This document shows, one piece after another, positions 1-5,618 of a DNA stretch of 5,618 bases (the stretch's first letter is position 1; each line of letters opens with the position of its first letter). The position numbers and the translations under genes are program-made. Source of the stretch: Pseudomonadota bacterium (lineage in GTDB: Bacteria > Pseudomonadota > Gammaproteobacteria > Acidiferrobacterales > Acidiferrobacteraceae). The notes beneath the pieces were generated by a model, which saw nothing but the letters and a program-made list of their open reading frames with translations, had not been told where the DNA came from and searched no databases. The stretch covers positions 1 through 5,618 of the forward strand of contig JAJZZU010000192.1 of assembly GCA_021797365.1 (NCBI GenBank). Reading direction: 5' to 3'.

Positions 1-22
1 AAGAAACTCCTGAAATCGCCCG
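1..22. repeat. Window-edge copy of an inverted bamA segment (partner 2638-2659)
   Basis: Bases 1-22 of the plus strand match the minus-strand bamA sequence from 2659 down to 2638 at 20 of 22 positions, with an exact 13-base run (7-19 against 2653-2641). In bamA this encodes KKLLKS starting at K107. At the window edge it lies antisense to the point where the LpxD protein stops looking like LpxD. A chimeric contig end is the simplest reading; a real short inverted repeat is possible. Confidence 0.45.
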
Positions 23-615
23 AGCTGCGGCACCTTGAGCCAGCGCCCATCCGCCTCACGGACGTAACCGAAGCCTTCGCCGCCTATCACCGCGCCTGGC
101 GATATCACGCAACGCTCCCCTATCACACAATCGTGCATGATCACGGCACGCGCCTCGATGCGTGTGCCGGCCCCCACGACGCAGCGCTCGCCCACCACCG
201 CCCCGGCGCCGATCAGCGCCTGATGTCCGACGCACGCGTAGGCCTCGATCACCGCCTGCGGTCCTATGCTCGCGCTGTCGGCCACGCTCGCGCTCTCATG
301 TATGACGGCGCTCGGATGGCGGCCGGGCTGAACGGGTCCCGGGGGGTGAAGCAGGCGGGCGATACGCGCGAAGGCGACCCGCGGATCATCGCATAAAAGT
401 GCGTTCCCCGAAAACACGCCACTGTCTTCGGGGTGGAGAATGAGCGCACCCGCCCGGCACTCCGAGATGAGCGTGCGATAGCGCGATGATGCACAGTAGG
501 CGACGTTTCGAGGGCCCGCGCGATTGAGCGGCGCCACCGCGTCGATCTCGATCTCCCCGCGCCCACGCAACGTGACCTCAGCCGCGTCCGCCAATTCCCG
601 CAATGTATACGCCAT
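1..615 (-). CDS. lpxD: UDP-3-O-acylglucosamine N-acyltransferase LpxD (N-terminal part, truncated by window edge)
   Basis: LpxD transfers a 3-hydroxyacyl chain from acyl-carrier protein to the 2-amino group of UDP-3-O-acyl-glucosamine, the third step of lipid A synthesis, in the cytoplasm. The first 205 codons are present. The N-terminal uridine-binding domain starts MAYTLRELADAAEV and includes NVAYCASSRYRTLI (37-50), where Y46 lies at the place of a conserved uracil-contacting Tyr. DDPRVAFARIARLL (76-89) follows. From about residue 99 there are left-handed beta-helix hexapeptide repeats, for example SAVIHE, ASIGPQ, CVGHQA, AVVGER, CVVGAG and CVIGER. GGEGFGYV (178-185) and WLKVPQLGR (192-200) are family landmarks. 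The catalytic His and acyl-binding parts lie outside the window. After QLGR the last five residues (FQEFL) do not fit the usual continuation, which resembles VxIGDDVEIG. The ATG at 615 is the only start codon in this frame before the bamA stop. Next genes would be expected to be fabZ, lpxA and lpxB. Confidence 0.93.
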   Translation of the reverse strand, partial: MAYTLRELADAAEVTLRGRGEIEIDAVAPLNRAGPRNVAYCASSRYRTLISECRAGALILHPEDSGVFSGNALLCDDPRVAFARIARLLHPPGPVQPGRHPSAVIHESASVADSASIGPQAVIEAYACVGHQALIGAGAVVGERCVVGAGTRIEARAVIMHDCVIGERCVISPGAVIGGEGFGYVREADGRWLKVPQLGRFQEFL

Positions 616-668
616 GTCTGTCCGGGTCGCGCCCGCCTCCGCCCGCCTTCTCGTCTCGAAGCCTAGCC

Positions 669-680
669 ACCGGCGCCGGT
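669..680. repeat. 12-bp perfect palindrome after bamA stop
   Basis: ACCGGCGCCGGT equals its own reverse complement and begins five bases after the bamA stop codon, in the 70-base bamA-lpxD gap. As RNA it could form a short four-pair hairpin with a four-base loop. There is no U-tract, so it is not a normal intrinsic terminator. It may be chance in GC-rich DNA, a processing or stabilising hairpin, or a protein-binding site. The rest of the gap (616-685) shows no gene and no strong ribosome binding site near the lpxD ATG. Confidence 0.35.
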
Positions 681-685
681 TCCCG

Positions 686-2977
686 CTAGTACATAAAGAG
701 CGTGCCCAAGGTGAACTGGACGGCGCGCGTCTGGTCGCCCGGCCGGGCATTCAGCGGTCGGGCAATGCTGATACTAAGCGGCGCAATCGGCGAGAACCAG
801 TCGAAGGCTATGCCAAACGACGTACGGATCTGGCTGAACTGGATGGGCTGGCCCGGGCCGTATACCTGGCCGGCGTCTATGAACGTGGACAGGCGCATGG
901 AGCGATTATGCGGGCTGGTGCCGGGCACCGGGAAAAAGAACTCGGCACTCGCCAGCACGCGCTTGTTACCCCCGATCGGATCGTGCGGCGGCAGGATATC
1001 GCGCGGTCCCAGGGATTCATTCTGATAACCCCGTACGGAATTGGCGCCACCTGCATAAAAGTTCTTGAAAAACGGCAGACTGTGCGTGTTTCCGTAGCCG
1101 TTACCATAGCTCCACTCATTGCTCAGCTTGAGGCTGTACTGGCGCCCGAACGGGAAGAACACACTGGCAAGATAGGACATGCGGTAGTACTCGAGGCTGC
1201 CACCGGGCAGGCCGATTTCCCCGCTCAACTGCTGATACGTCCCGCTGGTCGGGAAGATGGCGTTGTTCAGGGTGTTGCGTGACCAGCCGAACGTCGCCTT
1301 GATGATGTCGTTGGTCGATCCATGCCGGGCCACGAACTGCTGGGCCACATAGGCGCTGGTGGAGTTGACACCGATATTAACCCGCTCGGCCGCCAGACCG
1401 ATGTTGATCGTGCGGTTGACGCCGATCGGAATCCCATAAAACACCCCCGCCCCGACCGTGCTTTCGTTATACGCGGCGGTGTAGGCGGCCGCGGCATTGA
1501 ACGAGCTGTCATAGATGTTGAATCCACGGCTGATCCCGGAACTCGTGTAATACGGGTTCACATAAGTGAGGTTGATGTCCTTGTAGGCCACCGACGTGTC
1601 AGCGGTCACCGACACCTCCTTGCCGGTCCCAAGCACATCCTGGTAGGTCACCGAACCATTGATGAAGATACCGTAGAGGTCGGAGTAACCGAGGCCGGCC
1701 ACGATACTGCCGGTCGGGCGCTCCTTGACGTGCACATCGACATCAACCTCATTGGGGTGTCCGGGTACCGGCGGGGTGGTGACACGCACGTTGGTGAAAA
1801 AGCCAAGCCGCCTCAACAGCGTCACCGATTGCTTGATACGCTTGGCGGAAAACCACGCCCCCTCGTATTGGCGCATGGTGCGACGCAACACCGCATCCTG
1901 GGTGACCGTATTCCCGAAGAACCGAATGCGCCGCACATACACGCGCTGACCGGGTTCCACAAACAGCGTGAGCGCGATCGTGTGATTCTTGCGGTCCACC
2001 GCCGGCACGACGCGCACATTGGCGAAGGCGTAACCCCGATTGCCGAGCTTCCCGATGATGCGGCGCGTGCCCTTGGTGATGCGTTCGCGCGAAAAGACCT
2101 GTCCCGGCTTTAAGCGCATGAGGCGCGCAAGCGTCGCGGGCGACAGGACCTCATGTCCCGCAAAGCGATAATGCGATATCCGGTAGACATGACCCTCGCG
2201 CACATTCTCGGTCACATAGATCCAGTCCTTGTCGGGCGTGATCGCGACCACCGTCGACAACAGCCGGAAACGCAGATACCCGCGGTTCAGATAGAAGTTC
2301 TGCAGATTCTCGAGATCGGCCTCGAGCTTTTGACGCGAATAGCGGTCATTGCCGGTGAAGAAGCTAAAGAGATTCGGGGGGCCTAGCTTGAAGCGGCCAA
2401 GAAGCCGGCTTTCCTTATAACGATGGTTGCCGACGATGGTAATCTGCTTGATCCGCGCAATCTTGCCCTCGGTCACCGTGATACCCACCGCGACCCGGTC
2501 GCGCGGCAAGGGCTTTACGGTCGTGACCACGCGCGCCGCGTAATAGCCGCGATTGAAGTACTGGCGCCTCAACGCCTGCTTGGTCTCGTGCAAGAGCGCG
2601 CGATTGAACACGCGCCCCTTGGCAAATCCCATCTCCGCGAGCGATTTCAGGAGCTTCTTCGGCTTGATGACATGCGTGCCCTTGATCGTGATGCGCGCGA
2701 TCGCCGGGCGCTCACTCACCGCCACGATCAGCGTATGGCCCTGCTCCATCAACTTCACATCCCGGAAGAAGCCGGTCTTGAACAACGCCTGGATGGCGCG
2801 CTCGGCGCGCGCCCCGGTGAGCGTCTCGCCCACACGCAACGGGAGATAGGTCATGACCGTGGCACGCGAAATGCGCTTTAGGCCCGTGACTTTGATGTGA
2901 GAGATCACGAAGGAGGCGGCCTGGGCCGTTCCCATGAGCGCGCCCGTCAAACAGAGCGCCGTCAACCATTTTTTCAT
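686..2977 (-). CDS. bamA: Outer membrane protein assembly factor BamA (Omp85 family)
   Basis: BamA is the essential core of the BAM complex, which folds beta-barrel proteins into the outer membrane. The 763-residue product is somewhat shorter than E. coli BamA (810). A signal peptide with a KK start and hydrophobic core ends at about A20 or A21 (TAQA/AS). Five POTRA domains follow: about 23-90, 91-172, 173-264, 265-343 and 344-420. Each begins with a strand such as HIKVTGLKRIS, RITIKG, QITIVGNHRY, HYRFAGHEVLS or RIRFFGNTVT. The barrel runs from about 421 to 763. It contains NPYYTSSGISRGF (474-486), the VRGY version of the loop-6 VRGF/Y motif (648-651), GGN (669-671), FIDAGQVY (699-706) and WFSPIAPLSISIARPL (727-742). 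The C-terminus TLGTLFMY fits the beta-signal, with Gly at -5, Phe at -2 and a final aromatic Tyr. The ATG at 2977 is fixed by the signal peptide. The periplasmic part is remarkably basic (about 74 K/R, 28 D/E over 21-420). Confidence 0.98.
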   Translation of the reverse strand: MKKWLTALCLTGALMGTAQAASFVISHIKVTGLKRISRATVMTYLPLRVGETLTGARAERAIQALFKTGFFRDVKLMEQGHTLIVAVSERPAIARITIKGTHVIKPKKLLKSLAEMGFAKGRVFNRALLHETKQALRRQYFNRGYYAARVVTTVKPLPRDRVAVGITVTEGKIARIKQITIVGNHRYKESRLLGRFKLGPPNLFSFFTGNDRYSRQKLEADLENLQNFYLNRGYLRFRLLSTVVAITPDKDWIYVTENVREGHVYRISHYRFAGHEVLSPATLARLMRLKPGQVFSRERITKGTRRIIGKLGNRGYAFANVRVVPAVDRKNHTIALTLFVEPGQRVYVRRIRFFGNTVTQDAVLRRTMRQYEGAWFSAKRIKQSVTLLRRLGFFTNVRVTTPPVPGHPNEVDVDVHVKERPTGSIVAGLGYSDLYGIFINGSVTYQDVLGTGKEVSVTADTSVAYKDINLTYVNPYYTSSGISRGFNIYDSSFNAAAAYTAAYNESTVGAGVFYGIPIGVNRTINIGLAAERVNIGVNSTSAYVAQQFVARHGSTNDIIKATFGWSRNTLNNAIFPTSGTYQQLSGEIGLPGGSLEYYRMSYLASVFFPFGRQYSLKLSNEWSYGNGYGNTHSLPFFKNFYAGGANSVRGYQNESLGPRDILPPHDPIGGNKRVLASAEFFFPVPGTSPHNRSMRLSTFIDAGQVYGPGQPIQFSQIRTSFGIAFDWFSPIAPLSISIARPLNARPGDQTRAVQFTLGTLFMY

Positions 2978-2986
2978 TGCTTGAAG

Positions 2987-2994
2987 CCCGCCTC
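2987..2994 (-). promoter_or_regulatory. Weak ribosome binding site for bamA
   Basis: The 22-base gap between rseP and bamA reads GAGGCGGG at 2994-2987, nine bases before the bamA ATG at 2977. It is purine-rich but not a strong match. I see no promoter in this gap, so bamA probably depends on read-through from rseP or on a promoter inside rseP that I could not recognise. Confidence 0.4.
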
Positions 2995-2999
2995 GTTGC

Positions 3000-4367
3000 T
3001 TATCCGAGAATCCGTGTAATGTCGTTGTAGAAGGCGAGCATCATGAGACCTAACAGCAGGGTCACGCCGACCCGCTGCCCCCACCCGATCGCCTGCTCCG
3101 AGATGGGCCCTCCCTTGACCCACTCGAGCAGATAGAAGAACACGTGGCCCCCGTCGAGGATAGGCACCGGCATCAGATTCAAAACTCCGAGACTGATGCT
3201 GACGACCCCGAGAAACATCAGGAAACTGGTGAATCCCACCTGCACCGAATAACCGGCATACTGCGCGATCGTGATAGGACCGCTGATGCTCTTCGGTGAG
3301 ACCTCGAGCATCAACATCTTGCCAAGCATCTCGACCGTCAGACGACTCATGAGCCATGTGTCCTTCAAGGCCGCCCCGAGCGCTGCCAGTGGTCCGAATC
3401 GCACCACGACGCGCAGGTTCGGCGGTAACGCCGGAACGCGGATGCCCGCACCAATCTGGCCTATGCGCCGGGCTCCCACCTTAACGGCTTTTGGCGTGAT
3501 GATCAATTGCCGCGTCCGCCCATGATGACGGACGTCAAAATGCAGGGGCTGCAAGGGATGGGCGCGGACGATGCGCGCAACCTGTGTCCAATTGGTGATG
3601 GCTTGTTTGCCGATGCGCGTGATGAGATCGCCGACCCGTAGTCCGCCACGGGCCGCCGGCGTGTGCGCGAAGACCTCGGCGATGCGCGGTACGAGACGTG
3701 GCTGCCAACCGCTGATCCCAAGCACCTCACCCAGGTGCCCCTTGCTCAGGGCACGGGCATGGACGTGGCGCAGATCGAGGGTCAAGACGCGTTCATGGCC
3801 GCCCTTGGTCAGGACCTGCACGTGCACCTTGGCATGCTCCAGGGCCTTCTGAAAGAGATAGAGCCGATCCTGTCCGAGGCTCTGCACCCGCCGACCGTTG
3901 ATGCGCGTGATCAGGTCTCCGGCACGCAGACCGGCGGCCTGCGCCGGCGAGTGCGCCGCGACCCTGCCGATGACAGGCTTAAGACCGGGCACGCCGGTCA
4001 TGAACACCACCCAGTAGGCCAGGATCGCGAACAGGAAATTGAATCCGGGTCCGGCCAGCACGATGGCCGTGCGCTTCCAGAGGGCCTGACGGTTGAACGC
4101 CCGGTGACGCTCGGCCGGCGCCACATCACCCTCGTTCTCGTCTAGCATCTTCACATAACCGCCCAACGGTACCGCCGCCAGCACATACTCGGTGGCGTCG
4201 CGGCCGGCGCGACGCAGGATCAGCGGTTTCCCGAACCCCACGGAAAACCGTAGTACCTTGACCCCGAGACTGCGCGCCACAATGTAGTGCCCAAACTCGT
4301 GCACCACGATCAGGATACCGATCGCGAGTACGAAGCCGAGCAGGCTATAGCCGATCTGCGTCAACAC
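3000..4367 (-). CDS. rseP: RseP-type site-2 zinc metalloprotease, inner membrane
   Basis: This is an intramembrane protease of the M50 family. In E. coli it makes the second cut in anti-sigma factor RseA after DegS, freeing sigma-E, and it also clears signal-peptide remnants. From the GTG start the product is 455 residues (E. coli 450). Transmembrane segment 1 carries the zinc motif HEFGH (23-27, with E24 as catalytic glutamate). FSVGFGKPL (41-49) and [10 protein letters not shown] (68-77) follow, then a second membrane segment at about 99-123 with AGPGFNF. Two periplasmic PDZ domains follow (about 131-200 and 222-292), each with the pattern [AG]GLRxGDLITRI. The third membrane segment ends in [12 protein letters not shown] (396-407, D405 third zinc ligand), and the C-terminal segment ends in [10 protein letters not shown]. 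It overlaps dxr by seven bases and ends 22 bases before bamA. The periplasmic part (128-320) is unusually basic, about 31 K/R and 12 His against 9 D/E. Whether it works on an RseA here cannot be seen, because no rpoE or rseA is present. Confidence 0.97.
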   Translation of the reverse strand: MLTQIGYSLLGFVLAIGILIVVHEFGHYIVARSLGVKVLRFSVGFGKPLILRRAGRDATEYVLAAVPLGGYVKMLDENEGDVAPAERHRAFNRQALWKRTAIVLAGPGFNFLFAILAYWVVFMTGVPGLKPVIGRVAAHSPAQAAGLRAGDLITRINGRRVQSLGQDRLYLFQKALEHAKVHVQVLTKGGHERVLTLDLRHVHARALSKGHLGEVLGISGWQPRLVPRIAEVFAHTPAARGGLRVGDLITRIGKQAITNWTQVARIVRAHPLQPLHFDVRHHGRTRQLIITPKAVKVGARRIGQIGAGIRVPALPPNLRVVVRFGPLAALGAALKDTWLMSRLTVEMLGKMLMLEVSPKSISGPITIAQYAGYSVQVGFTSFLMFLGVVSISLGVLNLMPVPILDGGHVFFYLLEWVKGGPISEQAIGWGQRVGVTLLLGLMMLAFYNDITRILG

Positions 4368-5584
4368 GCCATGACCCCCTTCGCGCGATGGCCACCGATG
4401 ACCCGGTGCGCACACTCACGCGCCATCCGATCCTCTTCCAGTATGGCCTCGATGCTCTCCGCCGGCACCACCGGCCGCGCCTCCAGGACCGACTCGATCA
4501 CCCGGGGGATGGCGGCAAACGGCAGCTCGCGCGCCAGAAAGGCCTCCACCGCAACCTCGTTGGCGGCGTTTAATACCGTGGGGGCGCTGGCACCGGCCAC
4601 CGCGGCCGCGCGTGCGAGCCTAAGACACGGGAAACGGTCCTCGTCCGGCACCTCGAAATCCAGCCGCCCTACGGCTGCCAGATCGAGGCGCGCGACCCCC
4701 GCCTCGATGCGACCCGGAAACGCCAACGCGTGAGCGATGGGGGTGCGCATGTCAGGATTGCCAAGCTGCGCGAGCGTGGACCCATCGACATACTCGACCA
4801 GTGAATGGATGATGCTTTGCGGGTGGATCACCACGTCGATCTGCTCGGGCGCCGCCTCGAACAGCCGGCAGGCCTCGATCAACTCCAGGCCCTTGTTCAT
4901 CAAGGTCGCGGAATCCACCGAGATCTTGCGACCCATGCTCCAGCGCGGATGCGCGCAGGCCTGCTCGGGGGTTATGGTGGCAAACTCGCTCGCCGGGGTG
5001 TTGCGAAACGGGCCGCCAGAACAGGTGAGCACGATGCGCCGCACTCCCGCCCCGATCAACCCCGCGCGCGGCTGCGGCAAACATTGAAAGACCGCATTAT
5101 GCTCGCTATCAAGCGGCAGGAGCTGCGCGCCGCTGCGACGCGCCAAGGCCATCAGCAGATGACCGGACATGACCAGCGGCTCTTTATTGGCAAACAAGAC
5201 CCGTTTGCCGGCGGCCACCGCCGCCCACGCCGACTTAAGTCCGGCGGCCCCGACAATGCCGCACACGACGGTGGTCACGCGCGGATCGCAGACGATACGT
5301 TCAAGCGCCGCGGGTCCGGCGAGCACCTCGGTGCCGGTATCCGCCAGCGACTGCGCAAGCCAGTGCGCCGTCTCCGGGGCATGGATGGCGGCCAGTGCCG
5401 GACGCCACGTCTGGCACAACGCGCGCAGCTCCTCGGCACGCTCATAGGCGCTCAAGGCCACTACCCGGAAACGCCCCGGATGGAGCTCCGCCACCTTCAA
5501 GGTGCTGATCCCTATGGAGCCCGTGGCCCCCAATACCGCAAGCCCCTGGACGGCTTCACGCCCCGGATGCCCCTCCTGCCTCAT
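4361..5584 (-). CDS. dxr: 1-deoxy-D-xylulose 5-phosphate reductoisomerase (Dxr/IspC)
   Basis: This cytoplasmic enzyme catalyses the NADPH- and metal-dependent rearrangement and reduction of DXP to 2-C-methyl-D-erythritol 4-phosphate, the committed step of the MEP isoprenoid pathway. The 407-residue product is close to the E. coli length (398). The N-terminal Rossmann domain has GATGSIG at 19-25 and ANKEPLV at 132-138. The metal ligands are in DSEHNAVFQ (D159, S160, E161) and at E234. The substrate-binding block [21 protein letters not shown] (212-232) includes W215, M217, S225, N230 and K231. [14 protein letters not shown] (252-265) and [15 protein letters not shown] (276-290) follow, then the C-terminal helical domain with [12 protein letters not shown]. 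The ATG at 5584 is chosen because it overlaps the preceding TGA and has GGGGG four bases upstream. An in-frame GTG at 5611 would add nine residues. Acidic and basic residues are balanced (about 43 and 40), as expected for a cytoplasmic protein. The usual LTGSGG is LTCSGG here (C188). Confidence 0.97.
   Translation of the reverse strand: MRQEGHPGREAVQGLAVLGATGSIGISTLKVAELHPGRFRVVALSAYERAEELRALCQTWRPALAAIHAPETAHWLAQSLADTGTEVLAGPAALERIVCDPRVTTVVCGIVGAAGLKSAWAAVAAGKRVLFANKEPLVMSGHLLMALARRSGAQLLPLDSEHNAVFQCLPQPRAGLIGAGVRRIVLTCSGGPFRNTPASEFATITPEQACAHPRWSMGRKISVDSATLMNKGLELIEACRLFEAAPEQIDVVIHPQSIIHSLVEYVDGSTLAQLGNPDMRTPIAHALAFPGRIEAGVARLDLAAVGRLDFEVPDEDRFPCLRLARAAAVAGASAPTVLNAANEVAVEAFLARELPFAAIPRVIESVLEARPVVPAESIEAILEEDRMARECAHRVIGGHRAKGVMAC
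4375..4382 (-). promoter_or_regulatory. Shine-Dalgarno site deciding the rseP start
   Basis: On the minus strand GAAGGGGG lies seven bases before a GTG at 4367, ideal spacing, and sits inside the last codons of dxr. It supports the GTG at 4367 over a longer reading to 4415 and over the TTG at 4364. Ribosomes finishing dxr at 4361 would be next to this start, so translational coupling is likely. Confidence 0.75.
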
Positions 5585-5618
5585 CGAACCCCCAGATAGC
5601 GCATGGTCCACACGAATA
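5581..5618 (-). CDS. C-terminal end of upstream gene, probably phosphatidate cytidylyltransferase (partial)
   Basis: Only the last eleven full codons are in the window ([11 protein letters not shown], then TGA at 5583-5581). The TGA overlaps the dxr ATG in an ATGA arrangement, which is typical of coupled genes in one operon. In many proteobacteria the gene directly upstream of dxr is cdsA, which makes CDP-diacylglycerol from phosphatidate and CTP at the inner membrane, and a short hydrophobic tail would fit that multi-pass protein. The identification rests on gene order, not on a motif. The frame could also be non-coding, since eleven codons prove little. Confidence 0.4.
   Translation of the reverse strand, partial: FVWTMRYLGVR

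Noticed and set aside
669..680. Rho-independent terminator after bamA
   Set aside because: The stem is only about four pairs and is not followed by a U-run, so termination is not supported.
524..1282. Plus-strand open frame spanning the lpxD-bamA gap
   Set aside because: It is almost wholly antisense to two well-supported genes and has no recognisable motif or ribosome site. The gap is too short to hold a gene.
1322..2113. Long plus-strand open frame (263 codons) antisense to bamA
   Set aside because: It is fully covered by bamA, whose product has clear domains. The translation has no recognisable domain and is rich in Arg, His and Gly, as expected from the complement of GC-rich coding DNA.
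3000..3060. Possible sigma-E type promoter at the end of rseP driving bamA
   Set aside because: A GTCT-like element occurs on the minus strand, but no convincing GGAACTT-type -35 lies at the right distance, so I do not call a promoter.
4805..5599. Long plus-strand open frame (264 codons) antisense to dxr
   Set aside because: It is a shadow of dxr, with no family motif and low-complexity Arg/Gly-rich translation.
1..5618. CRISPR arrays, tRNA or rRNA genes, insertion sequences, phage or defence genes
   Set aside because: I saw no spaced direct repeats, transposase motifs or RNA gene signatures. Nearly all bases are explained by the five envelope and metabolic genes.

Overview
The window holds a tightly packed minus-strand block of essential cell-envelope genes. 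In transcription order (right to left) these are: the last codons of an upstream gene (probably cdsA), dxr/ispC, rseP, bamA, and the first 205 codons of lpxD, which runs off the left edge. This is the conserved proteobacterial order in the isoprenoid / phospholipid / outer-membrane / lipid A cluster. Sequence motifs and synteny both point to a gammaproteobacterium or close relative with a GC-rich genome (roughly 60% by eye). I cannot name the genus.

Layout: 5618-5581 end of the upstream gene, whose TGA overlaps the dxr ATG; 5584-4361 dxr; 4367-3000 rseP, starting at a GTG inside the end of dxr; a 22-nt gap; 2977-686 bamA; a 70-nt gap with a 12-bp palindrome but no skp; 615-1 lpxD (partial). 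I found no plus-strand genes, RNA genes, mobile elements, CRISPR arrays or clear promoters. The stop/start overlaps and short gaps suggest one polycistronic message with translational coupling.

How the genes work together: Dxr makes MEP for isoprenoids, including the undecaprenyl carrier lipid. The upstream gene, if cdsA, makes CDP-diacylglycerol. RseP is the inner-membrane site-2 protease that, in its family, releases the envelope-stress sigma factor. BamA inserts outer-membrane proteins. LpxD adds an acyl chain in lipid A synthesis.

This is mostly an ordinary housekeeping region and I see no undescribed system. Three things merit attention. First, there is a compartment-specific charge bias: by hand count the mature BamA POTRA region has about 74 K/R against 28 D/E and the RseP periplasmic region about 31 against 9, while Dxr and LpxD are balanced. 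This suggests a strongly acidic periplasm, that is, an acidophile. Second, skp is missing between bamA and lpxD. Third, the first ~20 bases of the window do not fit LpxD and match, inverted, a piece of bamA at 20 of 22 positions, which suggests a chimeric end.
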